From the NCBI RefSeq assembly GCF_031202265.1, contig NZ_CP100604.1:8166501-8230500 (forward strand): a DNA stretch of 64,000 nt, in the 5' to 3' direction. The notes beneath the pieces were generated by a model. That model did not search any database. It saw only the letters and a program-made list of their open reading frames with translations, and was not told the origin of the DNA. The position numbers were made by a program, and so were the translations under genes. The first letter of the stretch is position 1. Every line of letters begins with the position of its first letter. This stretch comes from Bradyrhizobium sp. Ash2021 (lineage in GTDB: Bacteria; Pseudomonadota; Alphaproteobacteria; Rhizobiales; Xanthobacteraceae). Of this stretch, positions 56,134 to 64,000 are shown piece by piece.

Positions 56134-59100
56134 ATGACTGACACGCCAGCTGTTCCGCGTTCCATTGAGCGGTCCTTCCGCGATCTTTCCGATGCCGAAG
56201 TCGCCGATATCGAACAAGCCTCCCTGCTTGCTCAGGCGGGCTGGAGGGGTAGTTTCGAGTGGGACGAGCTACTGCGCTCACAGCGTATACTCATTGTTTC
56301 AGAGGCAGGGGCAGGAAAGACGTACGAGTGCCGGACGCAACAGGAACGTTTATGGCGCGCTGGTGACGCCGCTTTCTTCCTCGACCTCGCCACTTTAGCG
56401 ACTAGTTCCGTCCGCGACATGCTAAGCGCGGAAGAGGAGCAGCGACTCGATGAATGGCTACGTTCGCAGTCTGAGTTAGCGACCTTTTTCTTGGATTCGA
56501 TTGATGAACTGAACCTGACACTTGGGAAGTTTGATCAATCCCTAAAGCGGCTCAATAAATCGCTTGAAGGGCAGCTTGGGCGCGTGCGCGTGGTCATAAC
56601 GACACGGCCGGTGCCGGTTGATCGAGCTCTGATCGAGCAATATTTGGCGATCCCGAGTACATCCGAAACGGAGCCGACGGCCGAAGCGTTTGCCGACGCG
56701 GTCATGGATCGAAAAGCGAAATCAGACAATGAGCCGAAGACGAAGGCTTGGCGTAGCGTTGGGTTGATGCCGCTATCGACCACGCAAATGCGCGAATTCG
56801 CTTTGCTACAAAATGTATCCGATCCCGACGCGCTTCTGGACGATATCAGGCTTCGGGATGCGGAAGAGTTTGCACAACGTCCACAAGACTTAATTGAGCT
56901 ATGTTCGGATTGGCGCGAGCATCAGCGTATTCGCACGCACCGTGAGCAGGTCGAAACCAATATCGCCACCAAACTGAAATCGAGAACAGATCGGAAAGAA
57001 CGAGCGCAGCTTTCGCAAGAGAAAGCCATCGAAAATGCAAGCCGTCTTGCCTTGGCGGCCATGTTGACGAGGAAGCTCACATTGCGGCACAGCGCAGAGG
57101 CCGATTCCGTGGAGGCGAGCGAAGCCGCTCTCGACGTATCCAGAATTTTGTCCGACATGAATGAAGACGAAAGAGCGACGTTGCTCGAACGCCCTCTTTT
57201 CGGTTTTGCCAGCTACGGCCGCGTTCGTTTCCACCATCGTTCCGTCGTCGAGTATCTCGCCGCAAGGCGACTAGAATCCCTGCGCGCGCGAGGAACACCG
57301 GTCAAGGCCATTAAACGGCTCATCTTCACCAAAACCGCTCAAGGAACACGAACTGTGCGCCCGTCAATGCGCCCGGTCGCGGCGTGGCTAGCACTATCGC
57401 ATGATACCATATTCGACGACATCATCGCCGTTGATCCCGCTGTCGTCCTGGATCACGGGGACCCTCAGAACCTGACACCGCCACAACGCATCAAGGCACT
57501 GGAAGCTTATGTTGGCCGGCATGGGGGTGGCGGCTGGCGCGGGTTGAACACACCGAGAATTCAGGTGCACCGTTTCGCAACGCCGGAGCTAGCCGATGCA
57601 GTGAGCCGTCTATGGCGATGCGATATTGAGAACCCGGAAGTGCGCCAACTGCTGCTCAAAATGATGGGCGCCGGAAAACTCTCGGCGTGTGCCGATATTG
57701 CGTACAAAGTGGCGATGGAAGGCGAACGAGACCCCTACGAGAGAAATCTTGCGATCGAAGCACTGTTACAACTTAACGACCCGCGCGTTGAGACATTGGC
57801 TCGTTCACTCGAGACGGAAGCAGTACGATGGCCCGACGCCGTGGCTCGCCGCGCGATGCTCGACCTCTTCCCCAAGCATCTGCCGATTTCACGACTTGCT
57901 AAAATACTTGGCCGAGTGAAGGAAGCCGCCCGAACGGTCGGCGAACTGAATTACCAATTTCCGCGCGTGATCGAAAGCGCCGACATGTCGCGGGACTACC
58001 TCGATGAATTGCGCCAAACCCTTTTCGATTTAATGGTTGACGGGGCGACGTGGAAAAAGGACAAATTTCCGCATCTCGGGATAAATCGGCCCCATCTCAT
58101 GCCGGCGCATATCGCCGCTTGTCAGCGACAATGCATCAAAGGCATCAGAACCGATCAATGGATCGCGTCCGCACTATTAGCCATCCGCCTCTCTAAGGAT
58201 GATCACACAGAACAAGGTGCCTTAAAGGATCTTCGGAGTGCGCTCGCCGAACTTTCTTCGCATGCGCGCGAGGCAGCGTTTTGGGCAGAAGATGCGTTTC
58301 TGTCGGGTTTTTATCAGATCAAAAATGCCTGGGACCGACTATTTGAGATTTCTCACCGTGGCGGCATTCAGCTTAACAACGAAAAAGATAGTGAGTGGAT
58401 TAGAAGGCGCCTCTCTGACCCGGCGGAGTCCATAGATCGTCGAGAAATGATGTTATGGGCTGAGATGGTTTTGCTTCATCGGGATGAGCCGGACTATCGA
58501 AAGTTCCTCGAAAGCCTCAAGCCCTTCGTCGTGGACGCCGCAAACCTCACGGAGATCATCGACAATCGGACGAAACCCCAGGAAGGCGCTGCCGACTTCC
58601 AGAAAATGCAAGCCCAGCATGAGAAACGCGTCAAGCAGGAGGAGCGTAAGGCGGCAAAGGCGCACGCTAGCTGGGTGGCATTCTGGCGAGAGATTGAAAA
58701 GGCACCGAGTACGGTATTCGCCGCCGACCGTGCCGAGAACACTGCGTGGAATCTTTGGCAAGCGGTTGAACGCTCGGGCAATGAAAGCCGTGCGTCGGGG
58801 TGGAACAGAAGATTCATTGAGGCGCAATTTGGCAAGGACGTGGCGGATCGCCTGCGCGAAACGATGATGACAATCTGGCGCAAGGACAAACCCACCCTTC
58901 GCAGCGAGCGGCCCGATAATGAGAAGGGCACATTTTTGGTCAAATGGCAGTTTGGCCTCGCGGCTATTTCTGCTGAAGCAGAAGACCCAAAGTGGGCCAA
59001 GCGTTTGTCTGAGGAGGAAGCTGAACTCGCCTGCCGGTATGCGCCTCTTGAACTAAATGGCTTTCCGTCATGGCTTGAGAGTCTCGCGATCGTGCATCCG

Positions 59101-60474
59101 ACCGCAGTTGATCGGATTCTCGGTGAGGAATTGACAATCTCATTGCGTGAGGGTGACGACGATTCCAACTACTCTATGTTTCTTCAGAATGTCAGCCACG
59201 CTTCCGCCGTCGTGGCTGCGTTATTTATTCCCCGCATTCGTGCGTGGTTGAAGGATGTGGCAAAAATCGACGCCACGCCAAATAATCAGTTCGCGAAACA
59301 GAATCTTCAACAAGGCATCGAAATCCTGATAAAGGCCGGAAATAACGATGATCGTCGATTTATTCAGACTGTCGCCGCCGCACGTTTGAGCAAGGGGCTA
59401 TCAGTTCCGTTCGCCGCCGTTTGGCTCCCAGCACTCCTTCAACTGAATCCCGCCGCCGGCGTTGAGGTTCTGGAAGTGGGCCTGGCGGAAAGCGCTGTCA
59501 CTACAGAAGGCTCGGGGGCGCAGCTTTTCGCAAGCCTTTTTGACAGCGACCGCATGGGCGTGAATTTAAGCGCGGCAGGGTTCACGCCGCAACTGTTGCT
59601 TCGCCTCGCTCGCATCGCGTACCGGCACGTCCAGATTGACGACGACATTCATCATGAGGGGGCGCGCATGCTTGGTATGCGCGACAACGCGGAGAGAGGT
59701 AGAAACGCTATCCTGAACGCTTTGCTCGCCACAACCGGAACAGAGGGATGGGCGACAAAGCTTGAAATGGCAAACGATCCCTTGTTCGCGCATTTTAAAG
59801 ATCGCGCCATTGCGCTCGCCCAAGAAAAAGCTGCCGAAGAGGCAGACAGCGTTGCTCTTTCGGAAGCCGAGTTTACGGTCTTAGACAGGAGCGGCGAAGC
59901 ACCGCCCTCGACAAGCGCCGCCATGTTTGCCCTCATGCGCGACCGGCTCGATGACATCGATGACTTGTTGCTTCAGGACGAATCTCCAAGAGAAGCGTGG
60001 GCTAATATCACCGACGAGCATGTTATGCGCAGAGAGATCGCGCGGGAGCTGAGGAATGCCGCGAAACAAACCTACGTTGTCGATCAGGAATCGGTGACCG
60101 CCGACGAGAAGGAGACCGACATTCGGTTAAGATCGACTTCGTCCAAGCAGATCGGGACAATCGAACTGAAGCTTGGTGACGGGCGGTCTGGGAGGGACCT
60201 ATTCAATACGATCAAGGATCAACTTCTGACGAAGTATATGGCCGCCGACGAGTGCCGCGCAGGGTGTCTTCTTGTGACGATTGCAAAAGAGCGCAATTGG
60301 GACCATCCCAAGTCTGGCAAGCAAATCAACTTTGACCAATTGATGATAGTATTGAGCGAAGAGTGTGAGCGCCTCTCGCTAGAACTCGGCGGAGAGGTTA
60401 AACTCATGGCGAAAGGTCTAAATCTCTGTCCGCGCCTTAAGACCGAAAGGCAAACGCGGTCGAAAGGCAAGTAG
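56134..60474 (+). CDS. NACHT-like STAND NTPase with C-terminal nuclease-like domain
   Basis: This 1446-residue protein has a P-loop ILIVSEAGAGKT (52-63), Walker B FFLDSIDELN (118-127) and sensor VVITTRP (153-159), the hallmarks of a NACHT-type NTPase, then a short winged-helix-like region ending in HHRSVVEYLAARRL. A long helical repeat region (~430-1250) would be the sensor. The last ~120 residues contain ETDIRL (1327-1332) followed by GTIELKL (1341-1347), the D...ExK pattern of a PD-(D/E)XK nuclease, with helices after it. Codon use is less GC-rich than neighbours. By analogy with Avs/NLR-type defence proteins it may sense a phage component and cut DNA; the effector sits at the C-terminus, not the usual N-terminus. 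Confidence 0.82.
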   Translation: MTDTPAVPRSIERSFRDLSDAEVADIEQASLLAQAGWRGSFEWDELLRSQRILIVSEAGAGKTYECRTQQERLWRAGDAAFFLDLATLATSSVRDMLSAEEEQRLDEWLRSQSELATFFLDSIDELNLTLGKFDQSLKRLNKSLEGQLGRVRVVITTRPVPVDRALIEQYLAIPSTSETEPTAEAFADAVMDRKAKSDNEPKTKAWRSVGLMPLSTTQMREFALLQNVSDPDALLDDIRLRDAEEFAQRPQDLIELCSDWREHQRIRTHREQVETNIATKLKSRTDRKERAQLSQEKAIENASRLALAAMLTRKLTLRHSAEADSVEASEAALDVSRILSDMNEDERATLLERPLFGFASYGRVRFHHRSVVEYLAARRLESLRARGTPVKAIKRLIFTKTAQGTRTVRPSMRPVAAWLALSHDTIFDDIIAVDPAVVLDHGDPQNLTPPQRIKALEAYVGRHGGGGWRGLNTPRIQVHRFATPELADAVSRLWRCDIENPEVRQLLLKMMGAGKLSACADIAYKVAMEGERDPYERNLAIEALLQLNDPRVETLARSLETEAVRWPDAVARRAMLDLFPKHLPISRLAKILGRVKEAARTVGELNYQFPRVIESADMSRDYLDELRQTLFDLMVDGATWKKDKFPHLGINRPHLMPAHIAACQRQCIKGIRTDQWIASALLAIRLSKDDHTEQGALKDLRSALAELSSHAREAAFWAEDAFLSGFYQIKNAWDRLFEISHRGGIQLNNEKDSEWIRRRLSDPAESIDRREMMLWAEMVLLHRDEPDYRKFLESLKPFVVDAANLTEIIDNRTKPQEGAADFQKMQAQHEKRVKQEERKAAKAHASWVAFWREIEKAPSTVFAADRAENTAWNLWQAVERSGNESRASGWNRRFIEAQFGKDVADRLRETMMTIWRKDKPTLRSERPDNEKGTFLVKWQFGLAAISAEAEDPKWAKRLSEEEAELACRYAPLELNGFPSWLESLAIVHPTAVDRILGEELTISLREGDDDSNYSMFLQNVSHASAVVAALFIPRIRAWLKDVAKIDATPNNQFAKQNLQQGIEILIKAGNNDDRRFIQTVAAARLSKGLSVPFAAVWLPALLQLNPAAGVEVLEVGLAESAVTTEGSGAQLFASLFDSDRMGVNLSAAGFTPQLLLRLARIAYRHVQIDDDIHHEGARMLGMRDNAERGRNAILNALLATTGTEGWATKLEMANDPLFAHFKDRAIALAQEKAAEEADSVALSEAEFTVLDRSGEAPPSTSAAMFALMRDRLDDIDDLLLQDESPREAWANITDEHVMRREIARELRNAAKQTYVVDQESVTADEKETDIRLRSTSSKQIGTIELKLGDGRSGRDLFNTIKDQLLTKYMAADECRAGCLLVTIAKERNWDHPKSGKQINFDQLMIVLSEECERLSLELGGEVKLMAKGLNLCPRLKTERQTRSKGK

Positions 60475-60622
60475 TTGCGGCATTGTACAAAGACGACGCC
60501 CGTCGTTGAATGCCGCGCATGATAGGGCGCGCTTACCGCACAATTTGCGGAACGGCAGAAGCCTGCATAGCGTGGCCCCTGTTGCGGAGAATTATGATTC
60601 GCAGTCAATAAAGGAAATTGGA

Positions 60623-60869
60623 TTGTTCACCGGGGCGCAACTGCGCATGGCGCGCGGCTATTTGGGATGGTCGGTGAGGGTGCTTGCGGACAGAGCGGGC
60701 ATAGCATCAACGATCAAACGGATGGAAGCCGTCGATGGACCACCGCCGTCTCGCGACGTAAATATCGAAGCGGTTTACAAAACGCTCAGCACTTGGTGTC
60801 GTCTTCATTCCAGAAAACGGCGATGGAGCGGGTATTCGACTGCGAAAGCCTACGAGAAGGCGACCATAG
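60623..60869 (+). pseudogene. XRE-family regulator with a frameshift
   Basis: A TTG start with AGGAA upstream gives FTGAQLRMARGYLGWSVRVL, ADRAGIASTIKRMEAVDGP and IEAVYKTLS, a typical short XRE helix-turn-helix protein. At ~60787 the frame changes, and the normal end of this family (LGVVFIPENGDGAGIRLRK) is read in another frame to 60869. Either one base is lost or expression needs a frameshift. The DNA-binding part itself is intact. Confidence 0.65.
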
Positions 60870-60870
60870 A

Positions 60871-61857
60871 TTGATCAAGCCTCGGCGCGAAGATGTTAAT
60901 AGGTCGGACGGTATCGCTTTGGCAGCGGTCGGCAGCCTGTTGGTTCCGGCGCCGCACGGGGGCGTTGCGTTCTATCTCAGCGCGGGCGATTTGGTCGGCT
61001 ACGGCATTCGACATGGCGGTTATCAGCCGGAGATGATTCGTCCCGAGCTTTGGCATGGCTTCAAAATCGATTTAGCGAAGTCTCGCGTTGCCGATGATGC
61101 CGGTCGGCAGTTCGATGGTGTGACGATCTTCCCGGTAGTGTCGGCGCCTGACGCGCCGAGCCTGATCGCGGGGAAGTCCTTGCGCGACGTTTTTCATCGC
61201 TTTGTGCGTCTCGATCCGATCGTCGCTGCTCGTGGTGACGATGCGGTTGCGGTTCTACCGGGCTGGGGAGCGGTGTTGCGCGGACTTTCTGCAGACGGCT
61301 TTACATTTTGGCCGGTTCGCTATGAGGATTGGGATTTCCTTCGGCGGCCCGATCCGGTGCGCTGGGCGGGAGCGGAGTTTCGCGATCGCTACCGTTCTCT
61401 GATCAATTTATTTCGTTCCGGTCGTATCGTTGTGACTGGTCTCGCGCGCAATGGAGCCAATGTCCAAATTCCGGCCGCATGTTGGGACGATGCGCTTGCG
61501 CGGGTAGATTTTAATAGTTGCCTTCTGTTTTTCAATCCCTTTGTGGTCTCGGATGCGGTCAATTCCTTGACGGCAAATTTGCCGGATCAGGTGGCAAATC
61601 TTCCATTCTACACGCCGCCGCCAGTGGCAGTGCCACCGTCGAAAAGTTCCGACGCCCGATCGGCAGAGCTTTGGTTGCGCGAACAGGCAGAGGCGTCTAG
61701 CGGGGCAAAGCCCGGCGTGAGCGACAAAATGTACCAACGCGTGAAAAAGGAGCTTCTTCCTGACTTGTCTCGACGAGCGTTCGATCGAGCTTGGAATTCG
61801 GTTGCCAAGGATTATCCGCAGTTGAGCGCGCGCGGCGCTCCGAAAAAGAAGCGATGA
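60871..61857 (+). CDS. Hypothetical protein of the island
   Basis: This ~328-residue protein starts near a TTG one base after the previous stop, with GAAGG upstream; an ATG at 60823 is an alternative. Recognisable pieces are SLLVPAPHGGVAFYLSAGDL, a Trp-rich middle (GFTFWPVRYEDWDFLRRPDP) and a basic C-terminal helix-turn-helix-like end (LLPDLSRRAFDRAWNSVAKD, GAPKKKR). Its C-terminus suggests DNA binding. No family recognised. Confidence 0.65.
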   Translation: MIKPRREDVNRSDGIALAAVGSLLVPAPHGGVAFYLSAGDLVGYGIRHGGYQPEMIRPELWHGFKIDLAKSRVADDAGRQFDGVTIFPVVSAPDAPSLIAGKSLRDVFHRFVRLDPIVAARGDDAVAVLPGWGAVLRGLSADGFTFWPVRYEDWDFLRRPDPVRWAGAEFRDRYRSLINLFRSGRIVVTGLARNGANVQIPAACWDDALARVDFNSCLLFFNPFVVSDAVNSLTANLPDQVANLPFYTPPPVAVPPSKSSDARSAELWLREQAEASSGAKPGVSDKMYQRVKKELLPDLSRRAFDRAWNSVAKDYPQLSARGAPKKKR

Positions 61858-62031
61858 GCCAACTTCTCCCTGCGCCGCAGGGCTAACAATTAGAGCGCCC
61901 CGCAATTGCTGCGGCAAAACAATCGCGCCGGCATTTTATTAGCGATACCACCGCGTAGGTTAGCCCCATCGTAATCGATGCGGCGGCGGACATCATCTAG
62001 TCGCCTCATCCCAACTCAAGGAACGTCGGGG

Positions 62032-62253
62032 ATGACGGAAGATACCGATTTAATCACGGAAATCGAGGCGGCGCGGATGCGCTGCCAAAGCGTTCGGACG
62101 CTGCAAATGGAGCGGCTGCGCGGGTCGGGCTGTCGTTATGTGAAGATGGGCCGATCGGTTCGCTATCGGCGCAGCGATGTGCTCGCCTTCATCGCTTCTC
62201 GCGTGGTGTCTTCGACCACCGAGGCAGACGCGCTGCAGGTGGCCCATGGATAA
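62032..62253 (+). CDS. AlpA/excisionase-type helix-turn-helix protein
   Basis: This 73-residue protein has the MerR-like fold of excisionases (ITEIEAARMRCQSVRTLQME, then YVKMGRSVRYRRSDVLAFIA). It probably controls excision or early gene expression. Its stop overlaps the start of the next gene by 8 bp. Confidence 0.8.
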   Translation: MTEDTDLITEIEAARMRCQSVRTLQMERLRGSGCRYVKMGRSVRYRRSDVLAFIASRVVSSTTEADALQVAHG

Positions 62254-62608
62254 GCGGCCACGGCGAAAACGCTCCGATCGCGAAACGCAAAAGACCGGGC
62301 GGGAGGCACGGCGATCAACGCTGTTCGCGCGGCCTTCCATCCGGCTCACCAGGCGCCATTACTTCGACACGCGCGACGGTTCGCTGATCACCAAAGGTCT
62401 CGTCGAGGTCCAACTCGACGTTCGCGGCAGCACCGGCTTCGTCTGTCCGCGCGATGGCGGGCTCCGGCACGTCAAACGCGGCTGCGGTCGCGGATGCATC
62501 TGCCTGCAATGTGATGCTGCGCCCCGGCGTGACGGCAAGCCGCCCAAAGCGACCGTCGCCACATGCAGCTGCATCCTGTGCCGGCAGCGGCGGGAGCGGC
62601 GCCAATGA
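62246..62608 (+). CDS. Basic cysteine-rich hypothetical protein
   Basis: This 120-residue protein has a very basic start (MDKRPRRKRSDRETQK) and a Cys cluster GCGRGCICLQCDAAP...ATCSCILCRQRRE able to bind zinc. Its start overlaps the excisionase gene and its stop overlaps the next start (ATGA), showing coupled translation. Function unknown. Confidence 0.6.
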   Translation: MDKRPRRKRSDRETQKTGREARRSTLFARPSIRLTRRHYFDTRDGSLITKGLVEVQLDVRGSTGFVCPRDGGLRHVKRGCGRGCICLQCDAAPRRDGKPPKATVATCSCILCRQRRERRQ

Positions 62609-62877
62609 CCAAAATCACGAGTGAACAGCTTGCGTTCGCGCGGAGCATGTCAGCGCGTCAATGGGCCGTCCTGGCGCGGTTGGCCGATGGCGTCTGGCCG
62701 TTGTCCGCGTCAGAGCGAAGCGACCCCGAACTTTACCGCCTTGTGCAGTACCGGCTTGCGGCTTGCGGCAGCATGGCGCCGCCGTCGGCAAGTCGCGGTT
62801 TGATACTGCCGACTTGGGAAGCGAGCGCGGCTGGTCGCGCGATGCTTAAGCGGCGTGCCGAAGGGAAACTCGCATAA
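62605..62877 (+). CDS. Small hypothetical protein
   Basis: This 90-residue helical protein (SEQLAFARSMSARQWAVLAR, ELYRLVQYRLAACGS, WEASAAGRAMLKRRAEG) overlaps both neighbours (ATGA before, TAATG after). Such winged-helix-sized proteins occur in replication blocks of satellites; no family recognised. Confidence 0.6.
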   Translation: MTKITSEQLAFARSMSARQWAVLARLADGVWPLSASERSDPELYRLVQYRLAACGSMAPPSASRGLILPTWEASAAGRAMLKRRAEGKLA

Positions 62878-63185
62878 TGCAAAACCGCAAGATCGCGTTC
62901 CAGCGCATCGCGAGTGCGACGCTTTCGAACGCCGATGCCGTCGTGCACCGCTGGCTTCCGAACGGCCGCCGCGAAGGGGTGGAGTGGATCGCGCTCAATC
63001 CGACGCGCGGCGATTCAAAGCCGGGAAGCTTCAAGATCAACCTGCGCACAGGTTCATGGGCCGATTTCGCCACCGGCGATCGCGGCGGTGACCTCGTGAG
63101 CCTCGCCGCATATCTCCACCGCCTCAAGCAGGTCGAGGCCGCGTTGCGGTGCGCCGCCATGATTGGAATCAATCCTTATGAGTGA
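62877..63185 (+). CDS. Primase-associated small protein
   Basis: This 102-residue protein (WLPNGRREGVEWIALNPTRG, FKINLRTGSWADFATGDRGG, DLVSLAAYLHRL) corresponds to the N-terminal, CHC2-like part of phage and plasmid primases, where FKINLxTGxWxDFATGDxGGD is a standard string (zinc Cys absent). The next gene carries the Toprim part, so the two are a split primase. Overlap is 1 bp before and 8 bp after. Confidence 0.75.
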   Translation: MQNRKIAFQRIASATLSNADAVVHRWLPNGRREGVEWIALNPTRGDSKPGSFKINLRTGSWADFATGDRGGDLVSLAAYLHRLKQVEAALRCAAMIGINPYE

Positions 63186-64000
63186 TGAAGCCTTCGCGCC
63201 GCTCCGGGGTGCATCCGCGCCCGAGCCGGCCGAAAAAACGCGCAAGCTTATTCCCGTTCTACCGGTACCGGCCGATGCGCCGCGCCCACCGGCGCATTCG
63301 CTCGGGGTCGCCGCCCAGACCTGGCGCTACCTCAATGCCTCCGGCGCGCTCTTGGGCTTCGTGCATCGTTTCGATGGTGCCGCTGGCGACAAGCAATTCC
63401 GGCCGCAGACGCTTTGGCGCAACCGGCACAGCGGCGATCTCGAATGGCGGTTCGAATCGTGGCCGGCGCCGAGGCCGCTGTACAGTCTCGATCATCTTGC
63501 CGCGCGATCATCCGCTCCCGTGGTGATAGTCGAGGGTGAAAAGGCCTGTGACGCCGCCCGCCGGCTTCTGCCCGGCCACGTCCTCGTCACGAGCCCGAAT
63601 GGATCAAAAAGCGCCAAGAAGGCCGACTGGACCCCGCTTAAAGGTCGCCACGTGACTATTTGGCCCGACGCCGACGCGGCCGGGCTGGCCTACGCGCAGG
63701 CGGTAGCGGATTCTCTGAGCGGGTTGGCGGCATCGGCGCGCATCGCGTCGCCGCCGGCTAACTGCGCCGTTGGCTGGGATGCCGCCGATGCCGAGGCCGA
63801 GGGCTGGACGGAGCGCCAAACCGCCGCTTTTCTCGACGGCGCGGCGGCGGTAAATAATCCTACGCCGGATGAGGCGCCGGCTGCGGGACGCAAGCGCGAG
63901 ACTCGCAGCGATGCGTTGATGGCCGCCTGCGGCGCCCTCGATCTGTGGCACGACGCGGCCTTGGCGCCTTACGCTTCGATCGAGATCAAAAATCACGTTG
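63178..64000 (+). CDS. Toprim/DnaG-like primase protein, partial
   Basis: The frame is open from ATG at 63178 to the window end (274 residues shown). It has an OB-like start, then WRNRHSGDLEWRFESWPAPR, PLYSLDHLAARSSAPVVIVE with EGEKACDAARRLLPG (Toprim Glu), and VTIWPDADAAGLAYA (Toprim Asp pair). The end (TRSDALMAACGALDLWHDAA) likely leads into a helicase (DUF927/D5-like) domain. It overlaps the preceding gene by 8 bp, so the primase halves are made together. Confidence 0.85.
   Translation, partial: MSDEAFAPLRGASAPEPAEKTRKLIPVLPVPADAPRPPAHSLGVAAQTWRYLNASGALLGFVHRFDGAAGDKQFRPQTLWRNRHSGDLEWRFESWPAPRPLYSLDHLAARSSAPVVIVEGEKACDAARRLLPGHVLVTSPNGSKSAKKADWTPLKGRHVTIWPDADAAGLAYAQAVADSLSGLAASARIASPPANCAVGWDAADAEAEGWTERQTAAFLDGAAAVNNPTPDEAPAAGRKRETRSDALMAACGALDLWHDAALAPYASIEIKNHV

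Larger units (their letters stand above)
54329..64000. mobile_element. Integrative element, left part (runs off the window)
   Basis: The layout is tRNA fragment, tyrosine integrase, NACHT-like gene, XRE regulator, excisionase-type protein, then overlapping small genes leading to a Toprim primase-like protein. This is the usual order of a satellite-like or integrative mobilisable element. The other end is not in the window. No structural phage or conjugation gene is seen so far. Confidence 0.75.

Overview
The window looks like accessory DNA from a Bradyrhizobium-type alphaproteobacterium. The evidence is high GC, many small secreted or zinc-ribbon proteins of rhizobial type, two tripartite-tricarboxylate/ABC-type binding proteins with RREFI signal peptides, an Omp31/RopB-like porin, phasin-like and 3-hydroxybutyrate dehydrogenase genes, and a dense mix of IS elements and gene remnants. 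The assignment is by resemblance only, because no rRNA or complete tRNA is present.

Region 1 (1-26 kb) is built from three diverged copies of one module. Each has a LysR regulator on the plus strand, a shared operator exactly 44 bp before the LysR start, and a divergent minus-strand operon with a patatin-like lipase (DUF3734 type) and a NYN-domain nuclease. Copy 1 (1.0-5.2 kb) is intact and also holds a porin and a Cys-rich secreted protein. Copy 2 (18.8-20.8 kb) has an internal deletion that fused the start of the patatin gene in frame to the second half of the NYN gene. Copy 3 (21.2-26 kb) has patatin, a 3-hydroxybutyrate dehydrogenase and NYN, split by an IS256-family element, and its LysR gene is broken. 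Between the copies lie a cytochrome P450, an integrase-core IS element, His-rich and Gly-rich secreted proteins, and an RND efflux pump with its adaptor next to a broken LysR gene.

Region 2 (26-32 kb) has decayed genes (carboxymuconolactone decarboxylase-like, isoprenylcysteine methyltransferase-like, serine recombinase), an intact MscS-type channel and a coiled-coil lipoprotein.

Region 3 (33.2-35.5 kb) is the most unusual part. Three consecutive, tightly spaced genes encode otherwise different proteins that share one 19-residue Gly/Asp motif near the N-terminus. I propose a small multi-protein system assembled through this motif.

Region 4 (36.3-43.2 kb) is an operon of a DUF2760-like membrane protein and two Hsp70-family proteins. 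The first Hsp70 gene is cut by an IS1182-family element with a CTAG duplication.

Region 5 (44-54 kb) holds two substrate-binding proteins, an IS110-family transposase, several very small membrane proteins, a five-haem cytochrome c that joins an alcohol-dehydrogenase-type triheme part to a thiosulfate-dehydrogenase-like diheme part, an OsmC protein and a truncated DEAD/DEAH helicase.

Region 6 (54.3-64 kb, running off the end) is an integrative element. It starts with a tRNA 3' fragment and a tyrosine integrase, carries a 1446-residue NACHT-like NTPase with a C-terminal nuclease-like domain (a candidate antiphage gene), a frameshifted XRE regulator, and a compact, overlapping excisionase/primase-type replication block.
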